This document shows positions 50,650 to 60,388 of a stretch of 64,000 nt of DNA, one piece after another. How positions within the stretch are numbered: position 1 is the stretch's first letter; every line of letters starts with the position of its first letter. The notes beneath the pieces are model-generated. The model was not told the origin of the DNA and did not search any database. It was given only the letters and a program-made list of their open reading frames with translations. The translations under genes and the position numbers were made by a program. Source of the stretch: Alteromonas sp. KUL106. Lineage in GTDB: Bacteria; Pseudomonadota; Gammaproteobacteria; Enterobacterales; Alteromonadaceae. The stretch spans positions 1-64,000 of the forward strand of contig NZ_BLIG01000006.1 in the NCBI RefSeq assembly GCF_009811415.1, read 5' to 3'.

Positions 50650-52014
50650 ATGAAAAAGGTACAGCTCAACCCCGTTGGCTGGATGAGCCAGTTATCGCAG
50701 GCCGAGGTCGCTCGTCTTCAAGATGCAGCAAATAGCGAGCTTTTCGACATGTTCAGAAATTGCTGTTTAGCCGTGTTGAATAGCGGCGTTGACGAAGATA
50801 ACTTTGAAGCCCTATTTGCCCCTTTCGAAAACTTCGAGATTAAACTGATACGTCGTGAGCGAGGGGTGAAAATTGAGTTAATCAATCCCCCTGAAGTGGC
50901 TTTTGTCGATGGTGAGTTAGTTCGCGGCGTCCATGAGCACTTATTTGCGGTGCTTCGCGATTTGCTTTACATGGGGAATAAATACGCCTTTCTTCATCAA
51001 TCGGCCCCTGCCGAAGGCAGTGAAATTACGGATATGCTATTTGACATGCTACGTCATGCCCAAGCACTTGAGGGCAACGACGGCGTTAATACCATTGTTT
51101 GCTGGGGCGGCCACTCCATCAATCAAACAGAATACAAATATACAAAGGAAGTAGGCTATCAACTCGGTCTTCGCGATATGAATATTTGCACGGGATGTGG
51201 CCCGGGCGCCATGAAAGGACCGATGAAAGGAGCGACAATAGGCCACGCAAAACAGCGTCATAAAGCTGGACGCTACATTGGTATCTCTGAACCGAGTATT
51301 ATTGCAGCCGAGCCCCCAAATGCTATTGTGAATGAATTAATCATCATGCCTGATATCGAGAAACGATTAGAAGCGTTTGTTCGACTGGGTCATGGCATTA
51401 TCGTCTTTCCCGGAGGGGTTGGTACCGCAGAAGAACTGCTTTATCTTCTTGGCATTTTAATGAACGAACGTAATGCCCAACAACCCTTTCCATTCATATT
51501 AACCGGGCCGGCGGGCAGTGAGGAATATTTTGAGGCAATTGACGAATTTATTGGGGCGACGTTAGGTGCAGAAGCACAGTCAAAGTATCAAATCATTGTC
51601 GACGACCCTGAAGAAGTAGCCCGTACGTTAAATCGAGGACTTGAAAAGGTTAAAAAATTTAGAGGGGCAATGGGAGATGCATTTAGTTTTAATTGGTCAT
51701 TAAAAATTGAGCATGATTTTCAACAGCCTTTTATCCCGACCCATGAAAGTATGTCAGCCCTCGAACTTCACCTTGATCAAAATAAAAGTGAGCTTGCCGC
51801 CAATTTACGCAAAGTATTTTCCGGTATAGTCGCCGGGAACGTGAAGGCAGAGGGCATCGCTCAGATTAAAAAGCATGGACCTTTTGAACTCACCGGTGAC
51901 AGTGCCCTCATGAAAAGGGTGGATGTGCTATTAGAGTCTTTCGTTAAACAACACCGTATGAAATTACCCGGCAGTGCGTATAAACCTTGTTATGTTATCA
52001 AGGACATGAGTTAG
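50650..52014 (+). CDS. ppnN: Nucleotide 5'-monophosphate nucleosidase PpnN
   Basis: PpnN (YgdH) hydrolyses purine and pyrimidine nucleoside monophosphates to base and ribose-5-phosphate and is known in E. coli to respond to (p)ppGpp. The 454-aa protein has the LOG-like Rossmann core CWGGHSINQTEYKYTKEVGY, CTGCGPGAMKGPMKGA and the catalytic PGGVGTAEELLYLL, with long flanking domains. In E. coli it also neighbours queF and syd. Confidence 0.95.
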   Translation: MKKVQLNPVGWMSQLSQAEVARLQDAANSELFDMFRNCCLAVLNSGVDEDNFEALFAPFENFEIKLIRRERGVKIELINPPEVAFVDGELVRGVHEHLFAVLRDLLYMGNKYAFLHQSAPAEGSEITDMLFDMLRHAQALEGNDGVNTIVCWGGHSINQTEYKYTKEVGYQLGLRDMNICTGCGPGAMKGPMKGATIGHAKQRHKAGRYIGISEPSIIAAEPPNAIVNELIIMPDIEKRLEAFVRLGHGIIVFPGGVGTAEELLYLLGILMNERNAQQPFPFILTGPAGSEEYFEAIDEFIGATLGAEAQSKYQIIVDDPEEVARTLNRGLEKVKKFRGAMGDAFSFNWSLKIEHDFQQPFIPTHESMSALELHLDQNKSELAANLRKVFSGIVAGNVKAEGIAQIKKHGPFELTGDSALMKRVDVLLESFVKQHRMKLPGSAYKPCYVIKDMS

Positions 52015-52238
52015 AAATACGTTTTATATGACGTATTTGCTTACGATTACCACTTATGTTTCGCACGCATTTTGCGGTACACTGGCAAAAAAAGTGATTA
52101 AGTTAATTGTATGAAGCACTTCAAACCTCTTTGCATCAAGGTTTGTCCGTCTTTGTGCCAAATAAAAGGTCGATAAGTTCTAGATTGCATTCCTATCTGT
52201 GGGTTAATTCTAGAACAAAGGATTGAGAAGTAACGGTC

Positions 52239-52613
52239 ATGAATACCAAGGTTATTCGTCTAATTTTAGCTGGCGTCGCACTTTATGCGGTGTTTGTTTT
52301 TATGGTTATCGCTTTCTACCCTGATAAGCCAGAAAACATGGATTGGAAGGATCGTGAAGAATACAACCGGGTTCAAATTACTAAACTAAAATTAGGAAGT
52401 ACTCGAGAAGAAGTTCTCGCACTATTGGGTTCTCCAGATATAACAGAGGCCAAACGTCAGGGTTCAACTGCCATTCAGGTCATGTTCTTCCGAACGCAGC
52501 ATGTACGTGCTGATGGCTTGACCACCCAAGATGAATGTACACCATTGCTGTTTGAAAATGACAAGTTAATTGCCTGGGGCGAAGGAGCCTATTCCAGTTA
52601 CCAAAAAAGTTAA
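52239..52613 (+). CDS. DUF3192 family protein, membrane anchored
   Basis: A 124-aa protein with an N-terminal membrane helix (LILAGVALYAVFVFMVIAFY) instead of a lipobox. The domain is WKDREEYNRVQITKLKLGST, REEVLALLGSPDITEAKRQG and TTQDECTPLLFENDKLIAWG. It is a paralogue of the lipoprotein at 46442; the C-terminal half is the most alike. Only 11 nt separate it from the HDOD-like gene. Function unknown. Confidence 0.8.
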   Translation: MNTKVIRLILAGVALYAVFVFMVIAFYPDKPENMDWKDREEYNRVQITKLKLGSTREEVLALLGSPDITEAKRQGSTAIQVMFFRTQHVRADGLTTQDECTPLLFENDKLIAWGEGAYSSYQKS

Positions 52614-52624
52614 AAGGATGGGGA

Positions 52625-54235
52625 GTGACCAATATCATTTCCATGCTTAAGCGGCTTGCAAATCAAGGCCATGCTACGCTTAGTGTTGAAGAGCGAATTA
52701 ACCATTGGTTGAAAGGCGCAAAACGAATTCTTGCTTTGGTTAACGAAAATCCGGCCATTGCCGCTGCTGTTCTTCATTTAGAAAACGACCTTCCCAAGGA
52801 CACACAACAACTTTTACTCGTCGCATTATTTGGAAAGCTGTGCCGTTTTAATGACCATTATCTCCAGCATATTATTGCGTCAATGCTCGCAACTATGTGG
52901 TTATGTGATAATGGGAAAGAGAATAAAAACATCGCCGAGGTTGTTCGATTTTTACGACAGCACAATCTCATTATTTGGTTGGACACCCTTCGATTACAGA
53001 AAGCGTTCCAATCTGAAAAACGAATAAACTACATTGCAGATAGCAGGCTTAATATTGCCCAGCGTCTCTGCTTGCTTGCCGGTGCATTTGCCTATAAGCC
53101 GAGTAAAACGGAATACCATACGCTTTTTGCAATGCTTGCTCCTCGATTTCCTGTTCATCACAGGCATTATCTCTCGCCTCTTTTATCCTTATTTGAACGG
53201 CCTTTACCGGGGTCAAAAGTGTACGCAAACGGAATTCCGGGCGCGATGATTGATATACAGCAGAGCCATGGTTTTGTGTTTTCACTAAGCAGCGAAGATG
53301 TTGATGGCAAATGGATCCCGTTCTCATCTATTAATCGTCCTGTCAAATTATCGATTCCATTTAACCATTTTATTGCGCTTTACTCCGACACCGCTAAGGC
53401 GAGGTTGAGTCAGGGAGGCAATGCTTTTTTGCCTTCAACCTTCGCAATACAACATCCGCCCAAAGCATTGCTAGGAATTATAGATTCCTTACAAAAGACT
53501 GAGGTAGATATCCCCTCGCTGTGCGATAAAATTGAGCAAGTGCCCACTTTCAATCAGTTTTTAATCTATACCGCTAGTCAGGACAATCGGCTACAACTTC
53601 CTGTAAAAAGTATAAAACAGGCGGTGTTGACGTACGGCATTGAGCGTGTTGGCGATATGCTCATGCAATTCGCCTTGTTAGAAAGGTTGACGCAAAATCA
53701 ATTTCCGCTCTTGGATATGTGTAAACAAATCACGCTACTTGCATGCTCATTTGCCAGCCACTTTGCCCAAGTAGTGAATTCAAAATTTTCACCTCAGTCA
53801 GCAGCCTTGAGCATGACGTTTGTTTGCTCGCCACTTTTTACTTTGCCGGGCTTTAAAGTGGCTCATTCACTTCCGGTCGATAGAACAAAAAGCGTAACGG
53901 TTAACAGCGCATTCAAAGTAAAATCAAACATCCCTTGGCTTGCAATCGCGTCTGAACTCGCGGGAAGCTGGCATCAGAGCTCAACGTGGCGAGCTATCAT
54001 ACATCAGTGCAATAAGCCAACTAGCGATGTGCCTAAATCATTGCAAAAAGAACAAGCAATTATTCTGCTTGCATTTACCTTATCAAAAGCCTGCCTACTC
54101 ACTCACGATTTCTACGCTTTACTAAAAAATATCGAAGTAAAATCAATATTGAATGTATTAAGTCTAGATGAAGACGAGGTATTAAGGGCGTTGGATGCTA
54201 ACGCACACTTACTCTTTTGCCCTCTTTCTGTTTAG
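52625..54235 (+). CDS. Large protein with HDOD-like C-terminal region, function unknown
   Basis: A 536-aa protein starting at GTG 52625 behind GGATGGGGA. No catalytic motif or membrane segment is clear. Residues about 285-390 (VPTFNQFLIYTASQDNRLQL; IKQAVLTYGIERVGDMLMQF) have the pattern of an HDOD domain: prior states, then Ai..G...v..lll. HDOD proteins are non-enzymatic signalling adaptors. The N-terminal 280 residues are not recognised. It is probably co-transcribed with the upstream DUF3192 gene. Confidence 0.55.
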   Translation: MTNIISMLKRLANQGHATLSVEERINHWLKGAKRILALVNENPAIAAAVLHLENDLPKDTQQLLLVALFGKLCRFNDHYLQHIIASMLATMWLCDNGKENKNIAEVVRFLRQHNLIIWLDTLRLQKAFQSEKRINYIADSRLNIAQRLCLLAGAFAYKPSKTEYHTLFAMLAPRFPVHHRHYLSPLLSLFERPLPGSKVYANGIPGAMIDIQQSHGFVFSLSSEDVDGKWIPFSSINRPVKLSIPFNHFIALYSDTAKARLSQGGNAFLPSTFAIQHPPKALLGIIDSLQKTEVDIPSLCDKIEQVPTFNQFLIYTASQDNRLQLPVKSIKQAVLTYGIERVGDMLMQFALLERLTQNQFPLLDMCKQITLLACSFASHFAQVVNSKFSPQSAALSMTFVCSPLFTLPGFKVAHSLPVDRTKSVTVNSAFKVKSNIPWLAIASELAGSWHQSSTWRAIIHQCNKPTSDVPKSLQKEQAIILLAFTLSKACLLTHDFYALLKNIEVKSILNVLSLDEDEVLRALDANAHLLFCPLSV

Positions 54236-54479
54236 GCTGAAAATGTTCCAGCGCTTTGAGCAACGCGCTCAATGGTGAATGGTTTCAAATTTATCTTTAC
54301 GAATGGCTATAACTTGTGCCGGCTATCGTATAAAATACAGCAACTTTTGCAGTGCTTAACCGTTTTTCCCTACAAATTCCATTATAATAAACGAGCAGGC
54401 AGAATTTGGCCTTTTAAGCGCCAAAAGACTAAACAAACCTAACGATTTTGACAACAGAATTACCAGAGGATCCCTCCAC

Positions 54480-55487
54480 ATGACTCAGCAACGTATTACA
54501 GTCATTCGCGGTGACGGCATAGGCCCGGACATTATCGATGCAACCACAAAAATTTTAGATAAGGTTGGCTGTGACTTTGCCTATGACTATGCCGACGCTG
54601 GTTTAGTCGCACTGGAAGAACATGGCGAGCTTCTTCCTCAAGAAACACTTGATTTAATCGCAAAGAACAAGGTTGCACTTAAAGGCCCACTCACTACACC
54701 TGTAGGTGAAGGCTTTACCTCTATCAATGTTAGCCTTCGTAAGCAGTTCAAACTTTATGCGAACCTTCGTCCAGTTATCTCTTTTAAAGGCACTAAAGCC
54801 CGCTACGAAGACATTGATATCATTACCGTTCGTGAAAATACACAAGGTATGTACTCAGGTCTTGGTCAAGTTGTATCGGAAGACGGTAACGAAGCTGAAG
54901 CAATGAGTAAGATCACCCGTGACGGCGCTGAAAAAATCGTAACGTTTGCTTATGAACTCGCTCGTCGTGAAGGCCGCAAAAAAGTAACAGCAGTACACAA
55001 AGCCAACATCCTTAAGTCAACGTCAGGTCTTTTCCTTAAAGTGGCACGTGAAGTTGGTGAACGTTATCCAGACATCGAATCGGCTGAGATGATTGTTGAC
55101 AACTGCTGTATGCAGCTTGTTATGAATCCTCACCAATTCGACGTTATTGTCACTACCAATCTGTTCGGTGACATATTATCAGACCTTTGCGCTGGTCTTG
55201 TTGGTGGTCTTGGAATGGCACCAGGTGCGAATATCGGTGAAGACTGTGCAATTTTTGAGGCCGTTCATGGTTCTGCACCTGACATCGCGGGTAAAAACCT
55301 AGCGAACCCAACATCCGTTATTCTAGCTGCAGCACAAATGCTCGAGTACCTAAACATGGGTGACAAAGCTGAGAAGATTCGCACAGCATTGAGAGACGTT
55401 ATTGAATCAGGTGATCGCACTACTCGCGACCTTGGTGGTGAAGCTGGGACTATCGAGTTCACGCAGGCACTTCTAGATCGTCTATAA
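54480..55487 (+). CDS. Isocitrate dehydrogenase, NAD-type
   Basis: A 335-aa beta-decarboxylating dehydrogenase producing 2-oxoglutarate from isocitrate. Motifs are [40 protein letters not shown] (substrate Ser/Asn and Arg), [16 protein letters not shown] and [20 protein letters not shown] (metal Asp). The short length and the substrate loop point to the NAD-dependent eukaryotic-like type rather than the 416-aa NADP E. coli Icd; coenzyme choice is inference. It has its own terminator. Confidence 0.9.
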   Translation: MTQQRITVIRGDGIGPDIIDATTKILDKVGCDFAYDYADAGLVALEEHGELLPQETLDLIAKNKVALKGPLTTPVGEGFTSINVSLRKQFKLYANLRPVISFKGTKARYEDIDIITVRENTQGMYSGLGQVVSEDGNEAEAMSKITRDGAEKIVTFAYELARREGRKKVTAVHKANILKSTSGLFLKVAREVGERYPDIESAEMIVDNCCMQLVMNPHQFDVIVTTNLFGDILSDLCAGLVGGLGMAPGANIGEDCAIFEAVHGSAPDIAGKNLANPTSVILAAAQMLEYLNMGDKAEKIRTALRDVIESGDRTTRDLGGEAGTIEFTQALLDRL

Positions 55488-55512
55488 GCTATTTTGCTTC
55501 AAATAACACGAG

Positions 55513-55542
55513 AAAAACGGGTTTATTGACCCGTTTTTTTTT
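55513..55542 (+). terminator. Intrinsic terminator after isocitrate dehydrogenase
   Basis: Stem AAAAACGGGT / ACCCGTTTTT with loop TTATTG, followed by more T. The gap to 55818 then holds only the promoter region of the ComEA-like gene; nothing else is seen. Confidence 0.92.
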
Positions 55543-55817
55543 GTTTTAACATTCGGTGCCTTTAAAACTGTACTAAAACTGGACTATCCCTTTCTTCATT
55601 CACATTTATTATCTCAATTGTACCTCTTCAGTGAACTGAGCCTTGTAATCTACCTGTCCCAAGGCAAGTAGAAATGCTGTACGAATACGCAAAGTTCAGC
55701 AATGTATAAACGTTACAAAGTCGGCGCGCTTAGGGTACACAAATCACATACCAAACAGCTAAAACACACTGTTATTCGCAGCCAAAGTGTTTATTGCAAC
55801 GCATACAAGGAAAGATG

Positions 55818-56132
55818 ATGAAAAAGTTAATTTCAGGTTTACTCGTACTATCGGCTCTCGCCATTCAAGCTCCGGCAGTTCAAGCTCAAGAAATGAGTGG
55901 AGAACGGCGTAGTGGCAACGAATCTGCAAGTTTTCAGCAACGTATTGATTTAAACTCGGCTACCGTTGATCAACTTTTAACGCTACCGGGCGTAGGACAA
56001 TCGAAAGCGCAAGCGATAATCAAATATCGCGAAGAAGTAGGTCCATTTCTTGAGGTTGCTCAACTCACTCAAGTCAAAGGCATTGGCGAAAAGATGTTGA
56101 GTAAAATAAAGGACTATGTGCAGGTAAAATAG
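55818..56132 (+). CDS. ComEA-like helix-hairpin-helix protein, secreted
   Basis: A 104-aa protein with a signal peptide (MKKLISGLLVLSALAIQAPA) and a C-terminal HhH domain: IDLNSATVDQLLTLPGVGQS, KAQAIIKYREEVGPFLEV and QVKGIGEKMLSKIKDYV. Such small periplasmic ComEA proteins bind double-stranded DNA during natural uptake; the role here is inferred. ATG 55818 is preferred over 55815 by spacing from AAGGA. It ends with its own terminator, shared with galU. Confidence 0.88.
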   Translation: MKKLISGLLVLSALAIQAPAVQAQEMSGERRSGNESASFQQRIDLNSATVDQLLTLPGVGQSKAQAIIKYREEVGPFLEVAQLTQVKGIGEKMLSKIKDYVQVK

Positions 56133-56171
56133 CGCCGCTCACGCGGGTTAACTGCCTGCGGGCTTAAAACA

Positions 56172-56198
56172 AAAAATGCGCCGTTAAGGCGCATTTTT
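56172..56198. terminator. Bidirectional terminator between the ComEA-like gene and galU
   Basis: Stem AAAAATGCGCC / GGCGCATTTTT with a 5-nt loop; T tracts on both strands, between two convergent genes. Confidence 0.92.
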
Positions 56199-56235
56199 CT
56201 TAAGAAGCTGTAGCTACTTCGAATTTCTTTCTCGC

Positions 56236-57129
56236 TTATTTCATAATAGATGCGAGGTATTCTTTAAATTCATCGCCTAGTGCGGGGTGACGCAGTGCAT
56301 ACTCAACGTTAGCTTTCATATAACCTAGTTTGCTTCCGCAGTCATGGCTCTTACCTTTCATGTAGTAAGCATCCACTTGTTCAAGCTTCATAAGTGCGTC
56401 AATGGCATCAGTTAGCTGTACTTCACCGCCAGCACCTGGAGGGGTGAACTCTAATAGATCCCAAATCTTCTCAGAGAGTACATATCTTCCTACAACCGCG
56501 AGATCAGACGGAGCTTCATCAAGCGGTGGTTTTTCTACCATCTTGTGGATCTTCGCAGACTGGCCCTGCGTTATTGCAGCGCCGTCAAGGTCTGCGATAC
56601 CAAACTTAGAAATATCTTCTTCTGGTACTTGTTCTACCATTACCTGACTGACGCGGCTGGTATTAAACTTAGCAACCATGTCTGCAAGGTTATCCTTTTT
56701 CGGATTACTCGCTGCATCGTCAATAATAACGTCAGGCAAAACTACAGCAAAAGGCGCGTCACCAATTAACGGACGCGCGCAAAGCACTGCGTGCCCTAAA
56801 CCATTCGCCACACCTTGACGAATATGCATAATCGTCACGTCTTTCGGACAAATTGACTGAACTTCTTCTAAAAGCTGACGTTTTACGCGTTTTTCCAATG
56901 TAGCTTCTAGTTCAAAAGAGGTATCAAAGTGGTTTTCAATACTGTTCTTACTTGCGTGTGTAACAAGAATAATTTCTTTAAGTCCTGCAGCAACACATTC
57001 ACTCACTACATATTGAATTAACGGCTTATCCACCACTGGAAGCATTTCTTTAGGAATTGCTTTTGTTGCTGGAAGCATTCGCGTTCCGAGGCCCGCTACA
57101 GGGATTACCGCTTTTTTTACCTGACTCAT
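56236..57129 (-). CDS. galU: UTP-glucose-1-phosphate uridylyltransferase
   Basis: GalU makes UDP-glucose for surface polysaccharides and galactose metabolism. It is 297 aa with the nucleotide motif [20 protein letters not shown] near the start, [12 protein letters not shown] and a C-terminal [20 protein letters not shown]. It begins the polysaccharide part of the window. Its upstream 310-bp gap holds two inverted repeats but no ORF. Confidence 0.97.
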   Translation of the reverse strand: MSQVKKAVIPVAGLGTRMLPATKAIPKEMLPVVDKPLIQYVVSECVAAGLKEIILVTHASKNSIENHFDTSFELEATLEKRVKRQLLEEVQSICPKDVTIMHIRQGVANGLGHAVLCARPLIGDAPFAVVLPDVIIDDAASNPKKDNLADMVAKFNTSRVSQVMVEQVPEEDISKFGIADLDGAAITQGQSAKIHKMVEKPPLDEAPSDLAVVGRYVLSEKIWDLLEFTPPGAGGEVQLTDAIDALMKLEQVDAYYMKGKSHDCGSKLGYMKANVEYALRHPALGDEFKEYLASIMK

Positions 57130-57228
57130 AAGTTAATATCCTTTTTTAAAATCCTAATTTCGCGCTTAAGACGGCACTTCATCACTGTAGTGTCATCTCA
57201 AGCAAAAAACGTGTTTGCACTAATGCAT

Positions 57229-57315
57229 TTGAATAATTCAATATAATGCAATCGATGTTCCAATTACCGTTTTAGAGCACTCATGTATTAAGAGTGGGCA
57301 AAAACGCTCTAATAC
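57229..57315. promoter_or_regulatory. Intergenic inverted repeats upstream of galU
   Basis: TTGAAT-A-ATTCAA (57229-57241) lies inside TGCATT...AATGCA, and a separate stem GTATTA(A)GAG / CTCTAATAC spans 57285-57315. They may be operators or RNA hairpins; the rest of 57130-57440 shows nothing else. Confidence 0.3.
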
Positions 57316-57440
57316 TTGTGCCAAAGCACCATTATTGGGATAAATGATATCTAATGCACCAATTTAGTGAAAGCGTGCAAGAGATAAAATTGTACTTCAG
57401 CAGCAGAATTTGCCCAAATTGTTGCTTTTAACCAACGCTT

Positions 57441-58322
57441 CTACTGTTCACTACTGTCGCTTTTTTTTGCATGCAAGGCGCCAGTGCGATAAACAACGCC
57501 ATCTTTAAGTCCTGAGCGCATGAAGCGCCCTCTATCTTTGCCTTGCTCAAAACAATACCGATTAACAAGATACCGAACGGGTATTGCACAAACATGACGA
57601 AGTTTCCAATAGAGAGGTACATAGGATCGACGCGCTAATATAAGTACATTGCGAAACTGATAGTAAAGTCGAACAGGTGCTCCTTGCTTAAAAGTAACAC
57701 CACATACCCTTATTCGGTCGTCACCTTGTCGATGAGGCATACAGGCACTAAGAGATTGGTAGATTTTCATCCCCTTCGCTCTTGCTCGCCAGCACCATTC
57801 ATGGTCCACACCATCGATAAAAAGTGCACTCTCTTTTTCCCCCACTCTTTTAAAAGCATGATGAGAAACAAGCATACCTGACGCTATTATTTGCTTAACT
57901 TCTTTCAGTGAATCAGAAACTTGCTTGCCTTTCTGCAATACGCCTTGTTCAACACAACCGGAAAACTGGCAATGAATAGAGGGGCCTATTGCTGCAATTG
58001 GACAGGATTTTTCGAGTTCCTGGAACTGTGCTAACAATTCTCGAGCAATGCTAGGAGAAAACAAGCTATCCTGATCGAGTAAAAAGGCATGCTCGACCCC
58101 GTTTTCAAAAAGGGCTTTCAGACCAACGTTTTGAGCCTGTGCGATTCCAATATTATCTGCAAAATGAAAGTACTTTACATGAGTACTAGCAAGGCCTTCC
58201 GTGCGCATGGAAGAGTTATCAACCAGCACTACATTCCACTCTGCCCCAGAGAAAGCATCGACGAGCCCAGTGATGTGTTCAACATCTGGGTTAAACAATA
58301 CGATGACAACACCGGTGCTCAA
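57441..58322 (-). CDS. Glycosyltransferase family 2 (rhamnosyltransferase-like)
   Basis: A 293-aa GT-A enzyme of the WbbL/RfbF type. The N-terminal nucleotide-sugar part is VVIVLFNPDVEHITGLVDAF, NVVLVDNSS and NIGIAQAQNVGLK; the DxD-like motif is LLDQDSLF. A conserved FIDGVDHEWCWRARAKGMKI follows, typical of rhamnosyltransferases. It probably adds a sugar to the capsule or O-unit on the inner face of the membrane. The ATG overlaps the upstream glycosyltransferase stop by 4 nt. Donor and acceptor are unknown. Confidence 0.85.
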   Translation of the reverse strand: MSTGVVIVLFNPDVEHITGLVDAFSGAEWNVVLVDNSSMRTEGLASTHVKYFHFADNIGIAQAQNVGLKALFENGVEHAFLLDQDSLFSPSIARELLAQFQELEKSCPIAAIGPSIHCQFSGCVEQGVLQKGKQVSDSLKEVKQIIASGMLVSHHAFKRVGEKESALFIDGVDHEWCWRARAKGMKIYQSLSACMPHRQGDDRIRVCGVTFKQGAPVRLYYQFRNVLILARRSYVPLYWKLRHVCAIPVRYLVNRYCFEQGKDRGRFMRSGLKDGVVYRTGALHAKKSDSSEQ

Positions 58323-59206
58323 TGTTTACCAAACCTTTCTAATAAGTGCCTGTCTAGTTTGTAGGCCAGTTTGACCACTTTACCCGGCATCAGGCGCAAT
58401 GACAGTACGCCGCAGGCATACAAAAAATTGTAGGGCGAAAACTGCCGAAGCTTGGTAATCGCGTACAAGCGGGCTTTAAACTCGTTGAGTGATTTACTTA
58501 AACCACGACGCTTATAAAAATTATTGACTCGCCTGAATTTGAGCAGTCTATCTTTTAAATTTCTGAATATGTAACCCTTTGACGCCAGCGTTATCCAAAG
58601 AAAATAGTCTTGAGTATTACGCAGCTCTCCATCATAGCGATGACCGTCTGTAAAGACGTTAAAGCGGATAACTACAGTAGGATGATTAAGCGAACAGCGA
58701 CGCGGTAAAATGCGCACTATCTGTCTGTGGGAAGCGGGCATTACCCGTGCTCCTACTTTATCACCACTTTCATTAATTTCGGTAAGCGCTGACCCTAAAA
58801 TAGCTATATTACTGTGTTTTTTAAGATAAGTAATTTGGCGTAGCAAGCGATGATCTTCGGAAATATCATCGGCATCCATTCTGACTAAGAAAGAAGGGTT
58901 AAACTGCATGGCAAAGTCGATAACAGAGTTCATGCTGCTCGCAAGACCAATATTGTGGCTATTTTGCGCAATAACGACTCGCTCGTCGCTCTCTGCCGCT
59001 TTACTTAGCGCATCGGTAATAAGTTGCGGAACGGGCCCATCCACAACGATGACAAACAAAAAATCGGTATACGTTTGCGTTAAAATGCTATCTACCGCTT
59101 CACTAATCCATTTTGCGTTATCAGCTTGATACACCGCCATGGCCACAATCGACTCAATGTGCTGTTTTTTATTTTTGTTATGCAGAATAGTGAATTGATT
59201 TATCAA
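58319..59206 (-). CDS. Glycosyltransferase family 2
   Basis: A 295-aa GT-A enzyme: VDSILTQTYTDFLFVIVVDG, NIGLASSMNSVIDFA and the metal motif FLVRMDADDISEDHRLLRQI, then NTQDYFLWITLASKG. Substrate unknown; the position between WecA-type and another GT2 indicates polysaccharide repeat-unit assembly. The start at TTG 59206 is doubtful: the family usually starts at the strand MAVYQADNAKW, so a GTG or ATG about 20 residues downstream may be the real one. Confidence 0.85.
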   Translation of the reverse strand: MINQFTILHNKNKKQHIESIVAMAVYQADNAKWISEAVDSILTQTYTDFLFVIVVDGPVPQLITDALSKAAESDERVVIAQNSHNIGLASSMNSVIDFAMQFNPSFLVRMDADDISEDHRLLRQITYLKKHSNIAILGSALTEINESGDKVGARVMPASHRQIVRILPRRCSLNHPTVVIRFNVFTDGHRYDGELRNTQDYFLWITLASKGYIFRNLKDRLLKFRRVNNFYKRRGLSKSLNEFKARLYAITKLRQFSPYNFLYACGVLSLRLMPGKVVKLAYKLDRHLLERFGKH

Positions 59207-59235
59207 GTATTTTTACCAGCGAAATATGTAACGAA

Positions 59236-59265
59236 TAAAATAAAAGCGCCAGAAAATGCGCTTTT
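59236..59265 (-). terminator. Intrinsic terminator after the WecA-type gene
   Basis: Minus-strand stem AAAAGCGC / GCGCTTTT with an 8-nt loop, followed by ATTTTATT. It lies between the WecA-type gene and the glycosyltransferase, so the latter needs its own promoter or read-through. Confidence 0.75.
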
Positions 59266-59317
59266 AATTGACAATATGTTACAGAGATTTTATCCAGACG
59301 GCTACGGTTTTACGTAT

Positions 59318-60379
59318 CTAAGATTTTAGGCGCTTAACAAAACGAAGTACGCTCCAGATATGCTGGATAATAAGACTATAGATAACCAACAAACCTATAA
59401 AGCTCCAAAACATTATCGCTTCTGGTACTTGATAAACTTCACCGAGAATACCGATAAGGCAGTAACAGGCCCCTAAAAGTAAGATGGCGACCAGTGATTT
59501 TCTGCTGCTTAGCCCAGCGCGCATAAATATATTATGGAGATGTTGGCGGTCAGGTCTAAGCATAGATTGCCCCTTACGCGCCCGCCGATACATTATTGCA
59601 GCCATGTCCATCAGGGGTAGTCCCACCAACCATACAGCCGTTATGGGTCTAAACGCTGCCGTTTCTCCCTGAGTATGGTCCACGAGCAACCAAACAATTG
59701 TTAGTCCAACAAACATGCTCCCCGCATCGCCCATGAATATCTTATTCCCCCTGAAACCTTTCCAACTGAGGTTAAAAGCAAGGAATGGAACAATAGCGGC
59801 AACAATGATCAATGGCTCCATAATAGACGCGCCATTACCCGTAAAAATCAGAAAGCCAGAGACCGTAAGCAGAATGACTAAACTCATGCCCCCCGCTAGG
59901 CCATCAATGCCGTCTATCATGTTAAACGCGTTGATAACGCCAACGACACATACAATGGTGAAGAAGTAGCCACCAAGTCCGAGTAGTACGTCTCCCGTAC
60001 CAAAAATATTACCTAATGATGTTATATAGTTTTGTGCACTCCAGGCCATGATAGCGGCGACGCCAAACTGACACATAAGACGGCCTTTTGCACTCAGATC
60101 AAAGCGGTCGTCTAACATACCGAGTAAAACAATAAACGCGGAAGCAGTGAAAAACAGTGGGTTATTTTTCATCCAAACATCGGTGGCAACGCTCGCAACC
60201 AACACGGCCATAAAGATCGCGACACCTCCAGTAAGGGGGACGATACCTGCATGACGTTTACGTGCGGAAGGTTGGTCGACTAAGCCGAATTGATGTGCCA
60301 ATGGCGTCATCACCACTAAAAGAATGAGCGCAACAAAAAATGCAGTGAACAGTGGAACGAACTGCAAGTACGTTAGCAT
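59318..60379 (-). CDS. WecA-type polyprenyl-phosphate N-acetylhexosamine-1-phosphate transferase
   Basis: A 353-aa integral membrane enzyme of the MraY/WecA family that moves a sugar-1-phosphate to undecaprenyl phosphate, starting glycan assembly. About eleven helices. Motifs: LLGMLDDRFDL (metal), NAFNMIDGIDGLAGG, NKIFMGDAGSMFVG and the His motif DRQHLHNIFMRAG, which in WecA binds the nucleotide sugar. ATG 60379 is preferred; a GTG at 60388 lies only 2 nt from AGAGG. It is divergent from the export genes, so it likely starts the same polymer. Confidence 0.92.
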   Translation of the reverse strand: MLTYLQFVPLFTAFFVALILLVVMTPLAHQFGLVDQPSARKRHAGIVPLTGGVAIFMAVLVASVATDVWMKNNPLFFTASAFIVLLGMLDDRFDLSAKGRLMCQFGVAAIMAWSAQNYITSLGNIFGTGDVLLGLGGYFFTIVCVVGVINAFNMIDGIDGLAGGMSLVILLTVSGFLIFTGNGASIMEPLIIVAAIVPFLAFNLSWKGFRGNKIFMGDAGSMFVGLTIVWLLVDHTQGETAAFRPITAVWLVGLPLMDMAAIMYRRARKGQSMLRPDRQHLHNIFMRAGLSSRKSLVAILLLGACYCLIGILGEVYQVPEAIMFWSFIGLLVIYSLIIQHIWSVLRFVKRLKS

Positions 60380-60388
60380 AAAAGACAC

